A DNA stretch of 64,000 nucleotides, taken from the NCBI RefSeq assembly GCF_013284245.2, contig NZ_CP085876.1, positions 5,838,001 to 5,902,000 on the forward strand, read 5' to 3'. Under the pieces are notes generated by a model. That model had not been told where the DNA came from and did not search any database. It saw nothing but the letters and a program-made list of their open reading frames with translations. Of the stretch, positions 1 through 8,446 are shown in pieces (the first letter of the stretch is position 1; every line of letters starts with the position of its first letter). Origin of the DNA: Brevibacillus sp. DP1.3A (GTDB lineage: Bacteria; Bacillota; Bacilli; Brevibacillales; Brevibacillaceae). The position numbers and the translations under genes were made by a program.

Positions 1-602
1 TTGCCGCTGACGGTCGTTACTTTTGGGCAGCCCATCAAGTACCAGCACAGATCAATGACATGCACGCCGAGATCGATGAGTGGACCTCCGCCAGATCTGT
101 CCTTGTCAGCGAACCAGCCTCCCGGATTGCCCAAACGACGCAGACAGGATGCCTTCGCGTAATAAATCTCCCCCAGCTCGCCCGCATCGATGAACTGCTT
201 GAGCAATTGCGCATTCGTATCGTACCTTCTCACAAAACCTACTTGGAGCAGCTTGCCACTCTCTTTTACGGCCTCTTCTATCAGGAGAGCGCTTTCAACT
301 GTTGTACTTAAAGGCTTTTCCAAAAGCACGTGCTTACCCGCTCTAAGGGCAGCGATAGCAATATCTGCGTGCGTGTTGTTCCACGTACAAATACTCACAG
401 CGTCTACCTGTTCATCTGTGAAAACATCCTCAAGCTTGCTGTAGTAGGTTTTGGCCCCGTACTTCTGTGCTTTTTCCCGTGCGCGCTCCTCGTTGAAGTC
501 GACGACGGCACGAATTTCTGTACGCTCGTTTTGCTGGTACGATTGCAAGTGCATGTCTGAAATTGATCCTGCACCAATCACCGCAACTCTCACTTTTGCC
601 AT
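1..602 (-). CDS. Gfo/Idh/MocA family NAD(P)-dependent oxidoreductase (3' end beyond window)
   Basis: N-terminal 200 residues of a sugar or inositol-type dehydrogenase, cut by the window edge. The protein opens MAKVRVAVIGAGSISDMH, a Rossmann GxGxxx(D/G) dinucleotide-binding motif at residues 10-15, and carries the family EKP motif in 'KHVLLEKPLS' near residue 100, which supplies the lysine next to the catalytic site. An AAGGAGGA ribosome binding site lies 7 bases before the ATG at 602. It follows a ROK sugar kinase on the same strand, so a carbohydrate-catabolic operon is likely; the substrate cannot be told from the sequence. Confidence 0.85.
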   Translation of the reverse strand, partial: MAKVRVAVIGAGSISDMHLQSYQQNERTEIRAVVDFNEERAREKAQKYGAKTYYSKLEDVFTDEQVDAVSICTWNNTHADIAIAALRAGKHVLLEKPLSTTVESALLIEEAVKESGKLLQVGFVRRYDTNAQLLKQFIDAGELGEIYYAKASCLRRLGNPGGWFADKDRSGGGPLIDLGVHVIDLCWYLMGCPKVTTVSG

Positions 603-706
603 GATGTTGTCTTCCTCCTTGCTTCTCATCTGTTAATTAGTTTTTTCAGTGGAGTAATTAATAAAATGATACAAAATTGTTTTAATTTTTGCAATACGGA
701 TTTCCA

Positions 707-1663
707 TTAAAAATTTGATGTTTTCTCTCCTGGTTGATCTAGCGCAAAAACTCCCCCTGCCGCTCCCATCACTCCAGCTTCCACCCCGATCTGACTAAGA
801 ATGACACGTACCTCCTGCGCCAGTCCAGCGATGCATCTCTCCCTCATGCTCTTCTCAATTTCCGGCATGAGTATGGTAGACGCGTTCATCACTCCACCTC
901 CGAAGACGATAACCTCCGGATTAAACAAATAGATTAGATTGGCTGCTCCAACTCCCAAGTAAAACCCTGCTTGCTTGATGAGTTGCTTGGAGAAAGGATC
1001 TCCTGCTAGCGCAGTCTCCCTGATTGCTTTGGCCGTAACTGGCCCATTTGTGGTTGCCAGCTTGTGGCGAGCGGCGTTTTCAATGGCAGTACCCGATGCG
1101 TAGTTTTCCAGGCAGCCTCGATTGCCGCAGCGACATGGCGGTCCGTTCCAATCGATCGAGATATGGCCAAACTCACCCGCACTCCCATCCCGCCCGCAAA
1201 CCAATCGACCGTCGCTGATCACTCCTGCCCCTACGCCTGTGCTGACGGTGACATAGATCATATTTTGGGTGCCAGCTCCTGCGCCCCATAGCCACTCCGC
1301 GATTGCCGCTGCATTCGCATCATTGAACAGCCGGACGGGCAGTCCGAACCTCTGCTGGATCAGGGCGCCAATCGGTACATTTCGCCAGCCTAGATTGCTC
1401 GCAAATACTACTTCACCGTTCGCGCTATTAATCACCCCAGCTGAAGCAATTCCTACGCCGCGTACTTTTTGGGGATCGATGCCGCTTGCTGATAGGACAT
1501 CATCAGTAGCAGACAACACCCTTTCGACCACTGCTTTTTCTCCCTCTTCCGCTAAGGTCGGCAGCTGCTTTTGTGCAATTATCCTGCCTGTGCGATCAAC
1601 CAAACCAGCCAAGATTTTGGTCCCACCCAGGTCCAGTCCAATCGCATATTCTTCTTTTGCCAT
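707..1663 (-). CDS. ROK family sugar kinase (glucokinase-like)
   Basis: Cytoplasmic ATP-dependent hexose kinase of the ROK family, 318 residues. Seen: phosphate-binding loop DLGGTK at residues 11-16, catalytic-type Asp115 in FNDAN, zinc ligand His167 in GEFGH and the ROK zinc motif CRCGNRGC (Cys177, 179, 184) followed by LENYASG. These fit a catalytic kinase; there is no N-terminal helix-turn-helix, so it is not a ROK repressor. The ATG at 1663 is preferred over an in-frame ATG seven codons upstream because AAGGAGA sits 6-8 bases in front of it. The gene lies about 100 bases upstream of the oxidoreductase and probably shares its transcript. Exact sugar is unknown. Confidence 0.88.
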   Translation of the reverse strand: MAKEEYAIGLDLGGTKILAGLVDRTGRIIAQKQLPTLAEEGEKAVVERVLSATDDVLSASGIDPQKVRGVGIASAGVINSANGEVVFASNLGWRNVPIGALIQQRFGLPVRLFNDANAAAIAEWLWGAGAGTQNMIYVTVSTGVGAGVISDGRLVCGRDGSAGEFGHISIDWNGPPCRCGNRGCLENYASGTAIENAARHKLATTNGPVTAKAIRETALAGDPFSKQLIKQAGFYLGVGAANLIYLFNPEVIVFGGGVMNASTILMPEIEKSMRERCIAGLAQEVRVILSQIGVEAGVMGAAGGVFALDQPGEKTSNF

Positions 1664-2051
1664 GCTCGTCTCTCCTTCGTTCACCTTTGCTGTTTTAAAG
1701 TTAATTTCTCCAATGACTTTATAAATTCAACTTAGCTTTATTTGTAGCACACTACCTTTCTTTCGTCCAGATTATTCAGAAAAATAGGGGCGTAGCTATT
1801 ATCTCTCGCTCTTTTCACAAATCGTGCGTTGTGATAAATCCCGTCACAAAAAATGTTTCTACTTTGTCTACCATTCGACAATATCTCCTAAAGTAAAAGG
1901 AATAGATATCCTATAAAATGGTATATATAGGCATTCTTGGAGAGGGGCGATGATATCCATCTTCTATATGTGATGGAGTACCGCAACATCTGGCATCCAC
2001 TCGATGATCGTTTCGGAGCTACTTTACCACTATCTTGAAAGGTTGATGTTC
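1664..2051. other. intergenic region without a gene
   Basis: About 390 AT-rich bases between the divergent ROK kinase and repeat-protein genes. It should hold both promoters. A run reading TATATAGG near 1922-1930 is followed by GAGAGGGGCG and an ATG that opens only a seven-codon frame, which is too short to call as a leader peptide. No repeat, RNA gene or operator stands out. Confidence 0.4.
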
Positions 2052-2615
2052 ATGTTTAAAAAAGCCTTGATCATCCTGACATTAAGCTCAGTTGTCGCTG
2101 TACCAAGTGTAGCCGCACAAGCCCAAGGGGCATCTCTACCTCTACAGGAGAAGGCGCCAGCCTCCCAAAAAACAATAATCAAAAATGCCGCATTTGGTCA
2201 GGAAGTCTGGGTAATGCTCGGCTCCCCTATTCCAAGCGGTTGGGTCGTAATCAGATCTTCTGGCAATATGAACCTGATTAAGGATATCAACAATGCTCCT
2301 GCCGGTTACGAGGTTTGGGTAATGCTCGGCTCCCCTATGCCTGACGGATGGGTCGTGATCAGAAGTACTGGGACTATGAACCTGATTAAAAATTTGAACA
2401 GCGCCTCTTCTAATGAGGAAGTTTGGGTGATGCTCGGCTCCCCTATGCCTGACGGATGGGTTGTCATCAGAAGTACTGGGACTATGAACCTGATTAAAAA
2501 TTTGAACAACGTTTCTTCTGGTCAGGAGGTATGGGTGATGCTAGGCTCGCCTATTCCTGACGGATGGATTGTGATCAGAAGTTCGGGGAATATGAACCTG
2601 ATCAAGCGCCTATAG
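2052..2615 (+). CDS. secreted protein of four 36-residue tandem repeats, unknown function
   Basis: 187-residue exported protein. A signal peptide (MFKK, hydrophobic core ALIILTLSSVVAV, AxA-type site near SVAAQA) is followed by a linker of about 25 residues and four repeats beginning at residues 51, 87, 123 and 159. Each repeat has the pattern EVWVMLGSPxPxGWVVIRSxG, then xMNLIK and a variable Asn/Ser spacer; DNA periodicity is 108 bases. The ATG at 2052 is preferred over ATG 2046 because GAAAGG lies 9 bases upstream and the signal peptide is then compact. The last repeat ends the protein. The gene is monocistronic with its own terminator. I do not recognise the repeat as a named domain; Trp and Pro-Gly content suggests a small beta module exposed outside the cell. 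Confidence 0.8.
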   Translation: MFKKALIILTLSSVVAVPSVAAQAQGASLPLQEKAPASQKTIIKNAAFGQEVWVMLGSPIPSGWVVIRSSGNMNLIKDINNAPAGYEVWVMLGSPMPDGWVVIRSTGTMNLIKNLNSASSNEEVWVMLGSPMPDGWVVIRSTGTMNLIKNLNNVSSGQEVWVMLGSPIPDGWIVIRSSGNMNLIKRL

Positions 2616-2650
2616 GCTAATCAGAATAATTGGAAAACCGTATCCAACTC

Positions 2651-2680
2651 CTACCCTTTAGTAAAAGGGTAGGTTTTTTT
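2651..2680 (+). terminator. rho-independent terminator of the repeat-protein gene
   Basis: CTACCCTTTA pairs with TAAAAGGGTAG across a two-base loop, followed by eight T. Confidence 0.85.
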
Positions 2681-2979
2681 ATTCCCCCATTCATCCTTTT
2701 TGATCAGACCCCCCGACAAATTTCGGTAAAAAACGACTATTGAAATGGCATGAACGATTAGAAAACATGGTAAAGAAGTTCTATTATTGTAAATTTTTTG
2801 TAATTAACTTGAAAATACTGGATTCGTATTTTACCATTAGAAAAACAATTTTAAACTACTTAAAAGAGATGGACTAGTAGGAATGAAATTGTTTTTGTAA
2901 TCAAAAAAAAATGAGAAGGAGGTCCACAGAGAACTGTACTGGGAAACACGAAAACTCTTGCTTGGAAAGGAGTCTCATG
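2681..2979. other. AT-rich intergenic region upstream of the metalloprotease
   Basis: No gene is supported here. The stretch holds an inverted repeat AAAATAC-7-GTATTTT (2812-2832) next to a TTGAAA box, which may be the promoter or operator of the protease gene. A strong AAGGAGG at about 2917-2923 has no start codon at a usable distance and is probably fortuitous. Confidence 0.4.
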
Positions 2980-3747
2980 ATGTTAGAAAGAATTTTGGGT
3001 AAACTTTTATTGTTCACTATTACTCTTGTCACTCTTGTAAATGGATATTTTGTTATGCCGACAAACGCACAGGATCAATCCGAATATCGCGTAGATTTTA
3101 GCGGTGTATCCGCTCCGATCCCTGTCAATATCCGTACCGGACCGACTACTTCTGCTGCTATCATCGACAGGCTTCAACTAAATACCCGTGTACAATTTTC
3201 TGGTTGGACCCGAGGCACCTCGTTAACGGACTATTGGACAAGTGCCCCTGATAATAGATGGTTCTTCTACGAGAAAAACGGCGTGAAATACTATGTTGCG
3301 TCTGCTTTTATTAATGGAAACCCACCTGCAACCGATCAAAACAAGCCCTTCGTTTCGTATCAGGTAACCATTACGACGAATATCCCTGCTCTCAGACAGG
3401 CCTATGAAAATGCCATACGGAATTGGAACAACACAGGCATTGTTTCATTAACACCAACACAAAATGCTCCCATTACCTTAGGTGAAGGTTATGCGAGGGG
3501 GTATGATGGATTTGGCTGGTGGCAATCGAATGGTTCCAGAATAACTGGTGGCACAGTCATCCAATGGAACAGAGTGAGCAACAGAAACGCCGCTTATTTA
3601 GAAGCTTTGGCTACTCATGAGATTGGACATGTGCTGCGACTAAATCATAGGTCGGATCACTCGATCATGAATAACTCTTGGTTAACGAGAATCACTGGTC
3701 CTACCCAAAACGACATCAATGAGCTTAGAAACATCTATAGTCGATAA
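2980..3747 (+). CDS. secreted SH3-like / matrixin-like zinc metalloprotease
   Basis: 255 residues. A signal peptide (MLERILGKLLLFTITLVTLV, cleavage near TNAQD) leads into a bacterial SH3-like region (about residues 35-115, with 'VNIRTGPTTSAAIIDRL'), then a metalloprotease domain. The zinc motif HEIGHVLRLNH is at about residues 213-223 and a Met-turn-like SIMNN follows. It matches HExxHxxxxxH; the Gly normal at the eighth position of metzincins is Arg. ATG 2980 is 7 bases from AAAGGAG; ATG 2977 is the alternative. The SH3 part suggests binding to the cell wall, and the enzyme should act outside the cell. It is followed directly by a terminator, so it is probably monocistronic. Confidence 0.8.
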   Translation: MLERILGKLLLFTITLVTLVNGYFVMPTNAQDQSEYRVDFSGVSAPIPVNIRTGPTTSAAIIDRLQLNTRVQFSGWTRGTSLTDYWTSAPDNRWFFYEKNGVKYYVASAFINGNPPATDQNKPFVSYQVTITTNIPALRQAYENAIRNWNNTGIVSLTPTQNAPITLGEGYARGYDGFGWWQSNGSRITGGTVIQWNRVSNRNAAYLEALATHEIGHVLRLNHRSDHSIMNNSWLTRITGPTQNDINELRNIYSR

Positions 3748-3759
3748 AGGACCTCTTTT

Positions 3760-3788
3760 GGCTGTCGAGAAAGTCGACGGCCTTTTTT
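3760..3788 (+). terminator. terminator of the metalloprotease gene
   Basis: GGCTGTCGA-gaaag-TCGACGGCC hairpin followed by six T. Confidence 0.8.
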
Positions 3789-3886
3789 GATGAACAGCCC
3801 CACTCTTGCTGATTGACTCCTTTCCTTCTCATTCATCTGCGTATACTATTATAAATATTCCTAACAATTACCAAAGGAGAATCGCC

Positions 3887-4411
3887 ATGAATAATCAAAT
3901 TCTCAGTGCGCGCCTGACTCTCACCAAAGTGGCATTACCCGATTGGGAGCTGATCCGCTCCATCTATTCCAACCCGACACTGATGGAGCATATCGGAGCG
4001 ACCATGAGCGATGAAGATATCCGCCGTAACTTTGAGAAAGAACTCGCTCCGTGGAGCCTAGAATCGACCCACTGGCTAACCTGGATCATACGTGAAACCG
4101 ACTCCGGTAACGATGTTGGCTTGATTAGCATCTGCACTCGTAACCGAGAAACTCTCACTGCGGAAGTAGGCTTCATCATACTGGACGGATTCAAAGGCAA
4201 GGGCTATGCAACGGAAGCAATCAGACGCGTATTTGATTTTGCTGTAGATACTTTTGGATTCAAAAAATTTACGGCTGTTTGTTCTGAAGAACATGTGGCT
4301 TCACGACGCGTTTTGGAGAAGGCTGGAATGAAGCTGGATAAAATCGTGCCCGAAAGCACTGAAATTGCAGGTAAGATGGTGAGTGACTGCATTTATTCGT
4401 TGGAGAAGTAA
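3887..4411 (+). CDS. GNAT family N-acetyltransferase (RimJ/RimL-like)
   Basis: 174-residue cytoplasmic acetyl-CoA-dependent acetyltransferase. It opens MNNQILSARLTLTKV, the beta strand typical of RimJ/RimL-like enzymes ('RL.L...'), and the acetyl-CoA loop is 'GFKGKGYATEAIRRVFDFA' at about residues 100-120, followed by the 'SRRVLEKAGM' motif. AAAGGAGA lies 7 bases before the ATG at 3887; the longer frame upstream has no ribosome binding site. Substrate unknown; it stands alone between converging and tandem neighbours. Confidence 0.82.
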   Translation: MNNQILSARLTLTKVALPDWELIRSIYSNPTLMEHIGATMSDEDIRRNFEKELAPWSLESTHWLTWIIRETDSGNDVGLISICTRNRETLTAEVGFIILDGFKGKGYATEAIRRVFDFAVDTFGFKKFTAVCSEEHVASRRVLEKAGMKLDKIVPESTEIAGKMVSDCIYSLEK

Positions 4412-4483
4412 GCGTATCTAAGATGGACTCCCGAGCAAATCCGCTGATTTCCATAGCATGCCCGTACCTATGAAATGATTTAC

Positions 4484-5740
4484 TTACATCGCTTTTGGCG
4501 GTATTGTACTCGGTGGAGTCGTTGCCTTTGAACCAATAGAACGATTTCTAGCTGCACCTAGACCAAATATAAAGAGCAAGATTGACGCACAAACCAAAAG
4601 TAGAAGTGGAACAGTCCAGCTATCCGTTACATCATGCAGATATCCGAAAAGGGTCGGGCCTATTGCAGCGAGCAGGTATCCAACTGATTGAGCCATACCG
4701 GATAGCTCGGCAGCCTGTTGAGCATTCTCTGTTCGTAAGCCAAAAAACATCATCGATAAACTAAATGCAAAACCTCCACCAATTCCCAGCATGATGATCC
4801 ACCAAACAATAAAATTCGAGCTTCCGTAAAGTAATCCAAGCGTTCCAGTTAAAAGCAAAATTGTCGTAATCGTAACTAATGAACGTTGACTGGACATACG
4901 CCCTGCGATAATCGGAACGACAAAAGTAAATGGCAGTAAGGCTAACTGCATAATGGAAAGTAACCAACCAGATTGATCTGAACTTGTTCCTTGCTGTTTT
5001 AAGATTTCAGGTAGCCATGTGATAAGTACATAGAAAAGCATAGATTGGAGTCCCATAAACAAGGTTACCTGCCATGCTAGTGCGGAACGCCATAAATTCA
5101 CACTGCTATCAGCCGATTGATTTTGAACGGCAGCTGTTTCCCTATTGCTGCGTTTCATTTGAGGTAACCAAAATAATACAGATGCCAAACTAAGAATGCC
5201 CCATATACCCAATGCCCCTTGCCATCCAATTCCTATTCCAACTGCAATGGGAACACTAATACCAGATGCTATTGCTCCCAATAAATTCATAGAAACGGAA
5301 TATACACCAGTCATTAAACCAATGCGTCTAGGAAACTCTCGTTTAATAAGACTAGGTAACAATACATTAGAAACGGAAATCGCCAATCCAAGAACAGCAG
5401 TACCGATATATAAAGTAGCGATTCCTGAGAGGGAACGCATAAAAACCCCAAAACTAAGAAGGATGATGGAAATTAGAATCATTACTTCTACTCCAAACTT
5501 TCGTCCTAATTTAGGAACAAAAGGAGAAAAAAGTGCAAAGGCTAGTAGAGGCAACGTGGTAATCATACCTGCTAGCGTATTCGAAATATGAACATCGTCC
5601 CTAATAAGACCAACTAGTGGCCCCACCGAGGTTAAAGGAGCCCGTAAATTAGCTGCAATAAATATTATCCCTACAATAACTACCCAAACCGCTGATCTAG
5701 TAACACTTGGATTTGATTTTATATCTTGAGTGCTCATCAT
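4484..5740 (-). CDS. MFS transporter, CynX/NimT family
   Basis: 418-residue membrane protein with about 12 hydrophobic segments. The first helix and loop, with 'ANLRAPLTSVGPL', is characteristic of the CynX/NimT (cyanate/2-nitroimidazole) branch of the major facilitator superfamily. The gene lies downstream of an XRE-cupin regulator on the same strand, separated by a terminator and by a palindromic promoter, so it is probably the regulator's target. Start is ATG 5740 or ATG 5737; AGGAGG is 4 or 7 bases away, which slightly favours 5737. The transported compound is unknown; export of a small toxic organic anion is a reasonable inference. Confidence 0.85.
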   Translation of the reverse strand: MMSTQDIKSNPSVTRSAVWVVIVGIIFIAANLRAPLTSVGPLVGLIRDDVHISNTLAGMITTLPLLAFALFSPFVPKLGRKFGVEVMILISIILLSFGVFMRSLSGIATLYIGTAVLGLAISVSNVLLPSLIKREFPRRIGLMTGVYSVSMNLLGAIASGISVPIAVGIGIGWQGALGIWGILSLASVLFWLPQMKRSNRETAAVQNQSADSSVNLWRSALAWQVTLFMGLQSMLFYVLITWLPEILKQQGTSSDQSGWLLSIMQLALLPFTFVVPIIAGRMSSQRSLVTITTILLLTGTLGLLYGSSNFIVWWIIMLGIGGGFAFSLSMMFFGLRTENAQQAAELSGMAQSVGYLLAAIGPTLFGYLHDVTDSWTVPLLLLVCASILLFIFGLGAARNRSIGSKATTPPSTIPPKAM

Positions 5741-5797
5741 TTTCCCTCCTAGTCTATTAGAGTGGATACAGGAGTTAATTCGTAACCGAAGAAAGTG

Positions 5798-5813
5798 GTA
5801 TATTATAATATAC
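5798..5813. promoter_or_regulatory. perfect 16-base palindrome over the -10 region of the MFS gene
   Basis: GTATATTATAATATAC is fully self-complementary and contains TATAAT on the transporter strand, as expected for a repressor site covering a promoter. The adjacent XRE-cupin protein is the natural candidate to bind it. A related sequence, GTGGTATATAATACAC, occurs at 6661-6676 in front of the regulator's own gene. Confidence 0.5.
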
Positions 5814-5889
5814 TTTTAAATCCACAAAACACACTATAATATAACAAACGAAAATTGTCCAATATCTATCATCTCTAATAAATCACAAC

Positions 5890-5932
5890 AAAAAATAACC
5901 CTCTAGCAACCATTCGGTCGATAAAGGGTCAT
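5890..5932 (-). terminator. terminator of the XRE-cupin regulator gene
   Basis: On the minus strand TGACCCTTTA pairs with TAGAGGGTTA, followed by a run of T, 40 bases after the regulator stop codon. Confidence 0.6.
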
Positions 5933-5969
5933 AGTCGTCGTAGTCTATGAGAATACAGGGGATCGATTT

Positions 5970-6539
5970 TTAGACCCCGTATTTCAATATAATATGGATG
6001 ACAACAAGATCGTCGGAGTGATTTATATATGAATGCGTACCATCTGCACAAAAACTAATCGAATCATATTGATTCAAGGTGTATGACTCATTATTTACAT
6101 GGATGGAAAGGGTTCCTGACATTACCGTCGCAATTTCGGTTGTATTGTGGTGATGCTTCTCTGGATAGTATGAGCTATTCGGTTGTAAATAAGCTCTATA
6201 CGTTTCAATTTCATTACTTACGTTCTGAAAGATTGGCTCAATCACCCAATCTTTATTATCCCCAGCAATTCTGAGTCCCTGCCCAGCTCTGGACAGATTC
6301 ACACTGTTTTCGGTTGAGAATAAAGCCAAGAGTGGTATAGATAAGCATTTCGAAATTTTCCACAATACCCCGATTGTGGGATTGGTTTCTCCACGTTCAA
6401 TATTTCCAAGTGTCAGCTTGCTCACACCCGATAATTCTGATAAATCTTCAAGGCTCAAATGTTTCTCTTTACGAATTTTTTTTAATACCCCTCCAACCTG
6501 TAAAACAACTTGTTTGGGATCATCGGTTTCTAGATTCAC
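5970..6539 (-). CDS. XRE-family transcriptional regulator with C-terminal cupin domain
   Basis: 189 residues: an N-terminal Xre/Cro helix-turn-helix (about 15-70, 'LSLEDLSELSGVSKLTLGNIERG') and a small-molecule-binding cupin (about 110-185, 'HHHNTTEIATVMSGTLSIHV'). Such proteins are usually metabolite-responsive repressors or activators of an adjacent transporter or catabolic gene. The start is GTG at 6539, with GGGAGG six bases upstream. The next gene downstream is an MFS exporter whose -10 region lies in a perfect palindrome, so ligand-controlled expression of that exporter is likely. An IS200/IS605 element is inserted about 135 bases upstream and may have altered its promoter. Confidence 0.85.
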   Translation of the reverse strand: MNLETDDPKQVVLQVGGVLKKIRKEKHLSLEDLSELSGVSKLTLGNIERGETNPTIGVLWKISKCLSIPLLALFSTENSVNLSRAGQGLRIAGDNKDWVIEPIFQNVSNEIETYRAYLQPNSSYYPEKHHHNTTEIATVMSGTLSIHVNNESYTLNQYDSISFCADGTHSYINHSDDLVVIHIILKYGV

Positions 6540-6676
6540 TTTAAGCCTCCCTTTGCCATATCGATGGAAACTATAAAAAAATATGCGATTAGCATTTCAT
6601 ATACGATAGTGGATGAAATCATACTAAATATACCAGATCATCAATCATTACATTCATTATGTGTATTATATACCAC

Positions 6677-6800
6677 TTGACACTCCCCATGCCTAAAGGC
6701 GGGGGATTCTTGGGTAGTCACTCCTAACGGAGTGAATTTTACCAAGCTATCCCTGTGTGTCCCACAGTTTAGTTGACTACGCCAACACTCGAAGTCCTTC
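6677..6800 (-). ncRNA. predicted omega RNA (TnpB guide RNA scaffold) at the IS right end
   Basis: In this family the 3' end of tnpB and the right end are transcribed as the omegaRNA that guides TnpB. The region holds a CACTCCGTTAGGAGTG hairpin and the terminal GCC-TAAA-GGC stem. If the element ends at TCAA, the guide would be the flanking sequence starting GTGGTATATAATACAC (minus strand from 6676 down). The 5' limit is a guess. Confidence 0.45.
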
Positions 6801-7874
6801 TTGCTCAATATTGATAGCAGCGTTTTGGTCACGATCATGTTGTACGCCACAGTGCGGGCATATCCAACTGCGCAAGTTGAGACTTTTCACTGCTTTGTTG
6901 CGGTATCCACAGTTTGGAGTTGAGCAGAGCTGGCTTGAAGGAAATTGTTTTCCAACAATGGAGATCCTTCTTCCATACCATTCTGCCTTATACTCCAGCA
7001 TCGTACGAAACATAGACCACGAAGCATCTGCAATGGATTTGGCTAACTTGTGATTTTTTACCATGTTTTCCACTTGCAAGTCCTCCAAACAGATCACTTG
7101 GCTTTCGTGGATCAGCTTGGTTGACAGCTTATGTAGAAAATCGTTACGGGTATTTGCAATTTTTTCGTGGAGTCGAGCTACTTTGGTACGCGCCTTGTTC
7201 CGGTTGGTGCTGCCTTTTTGTCTACGAGATTGAATCCGTTGCCATTTCGCCAGTTGTTTTTCATACTTGCGATAGTATTTGGGATTTGCCACCTTCTCAC
7301 CAGTAGAGAGTATGGCGAAATCCTTGATCCCAAGGTCAATCCCAACTGTTTGTTCTACTTTTGGGAGTAATTGACTCTCTGTTTCACACAATACTGACAC
7401 AAAGTATTTACCTGAAGGATTACATCTAATCGTAGCCGATAGGATTCGCCCTTCGACTTCTCTGGATTTAGCAAACGATACCCATCCCAGCTTAGGAAGT
7501 TTGATGCGATTCCGTTCTATTTTGATGTCCATCTTGCATGTATAGGATTGCTTTGGGTTCTTCTTGCTCTTGAATTTGGGATAGCCTTTTTTCTCTTTGA
7601 AAAACTTTTTGTATGACGAATCCAAATCTTTTAAGGTTGATTGCAGGGCAGTGGAGTCCACTTCTTTCAACCATTCGAATTCTTTTTTTAGTTGCGTGAG
7701 CAAAGCAGAACAGTCGTTGTAATTCAGCGTTTTGTTTTCTTGTTCGTAAGCATCTTTTCGTTTCGCAAGAAAGTGATTGAATACAAAGCGAGTACATCCA
7801 ATTGTCTTGTTGATGAGTGTTGCTTGTTCTTTGTTTGGATACAAACGGAATTTGTAGGCTCTATGCAAGTTCAA
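6777..7874 (-). CDS. tnpB: TnpB RNA-guided nuclease of IS200/IS605 element
   Basis: 365 residues, an intact OrfB/TnpB protein. An N-terminal wedge/REC part precedes a RuvC-like nuclease split over three motifs: Asp180 in GIDLGIKD, Glu264 in LEDLQVENM and Asp349 in [11 protein letters not shown]. The zinc ribbon is Cys317, Cys322, Cys339, Cys342. All catalytic residues are present, so it should be an active omegaRNA-guided DNA endonuclease that cuts the empty donor site and thereby maintains the element. Its start overlaps the last codon of tnpA (ATGA). It is not a nuclease-dead TldR-type derivative. Confidence 0.93.
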   Translation of the reverse strand: MNLHRAYKFRLYPNKEQATLINKTIGCTRFVFNHFLAKRKDAYEQENKTLNYNDCSALLTQLKKEFEWLKEVDSTALQSTLKDLDSSYKKFFKEKKGYPKFKSKKNPKQSYTCKMDIKIERNRIKLPKLGWVSFAKSREVEGRILSATIRCNPSGKYFVSVLCETESQLLPKVEQTVGIDLGIKDFAILSTGEKVANPKYYRKYEKQLAKWQRIQSRRQKGSTNRNKARTKVARLHEKIANTRNDFLHKLSTKLIHESQVICLEDLQVENMVKNHKLAKSIADASWSMFRTMLEYKAEWYGRRISIVGKQFPSSQLCSTPNCGYRNKAVKSLNLRSWICPHCGVQHDRDQNAAINIEQEGLRVLA

Positions 7875-8280
7875 TCATTCCTTTCTTTTTGAGACTCCAT
7901 GTATTTCTGAATCACATCGAGTTGCACCGTGCCAACCGTTGCAACAAAGTAGGAGTTTGTCCATAGCAAGGGAAGTCTGCTTTTGAGATGTTTAAATTCC
8001 ATCCGCAACACTCTGGATGTATAGCCCTTCAAATGTTTTACGACTCGGTGGATTCCGAATTGCGGATCGCATTTGATGACCAAATGAACATGATCAGGCA
8101 TGATTTCCATTTCAACAACTTCCGCACGTAGTTCCATTGCCTTTTCAAGAAACAACTCTTTTAATCGAATGTCCACTGGCACTTTCAAAACCTTTTACGA
8201 TACTTCGGACAAAAAACAACGTGATATTTACAGTCAAATACGACATTGTGGTTACTTTCCACTGATCTACTCAAAACCAT
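7871..8280 (-). pseudogene. tnpA: IS200-type TnpA (Y1 HUH transposase), disrupted by a frameshift
   Basis: The reading frame starts at ATG 8280 (MVLSRSVESNHNVVFDCKYH, then VVFCPKYRKRF) and hits TGA at 8187-8185. The rest of the protein continues in the next frame from about 8188 (KVPVDIRLKELF) to the stop at 7871, and contains the HUH motif HVH in 'PDHVHLVIK' and the catalytic-type Tyr in 'IQKYMESQ'. Total length is one base short of a whole number of codons, so a single-base loss in the AAAAGGTTTTG stretch explains it. Transposase is probably inactive unless ribosomes shift there or the base is a sequencing error. Confidence 0.8.
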
Positions 8281-8446
8281 CACATATGGTTAATTATACC
8301 ATTTCGTTAGATAAAGAAGACATCTCTAACAGATTTGGAAAAAAAAGGACTATTTTTGTTTGCTCTTAGTACCCCCTACAAGGGATGCAGAGCAAAGTGC
8401 CTTATATCCCCATAGCTAAAGCAAGGGGTTTTACGGCACGAGTGAT

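Larger units (their letters stand above)
6677..8444 (-). mobile_element. IS200/IS605-family insertion sequence (tnpA + tnpB)
   Basis: A compact element with a Y1 transposase gene (disrupted) and tnpB. The left end carries the subterminal hairpin CCCC-ATAGCTAAAGCAA-GGGG (8408-8428) and the right end the hairpin CTCCCCATGCC-TAAA-GGCGGGGGA (6683-6706), both of the type seen at IS605 ends. Limits are inferred: on the minus strand TTTAT (8445-8449) precedes the left end and the right end closes at TCAA (6677-6680). There are no terminal inverted repeats or target duplications, as expected for this family. It lies between the desR terminator and the XRE gene. Confidence 0.8.

Noticed and set aside
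1950-1975. Seven-codon frame after GAGAGGGGCG upstream of the repeat protein, possible leader peptide
   Set aside because: No alternative hairpins or attenuator, and a frame this short occurs by chance.
3813-3847. TTGACT...TATACT as promoter of the GNAT gene at 3887
   Set aside because: The spacer is 23 bases, outside the usable range.
6683-8428. Hairpins at 6683-6706 and 8408-8428 as ordinary terminators
   Set aside because: No T tracts; they match subterminal hairpins of IS200/IS605 elements.
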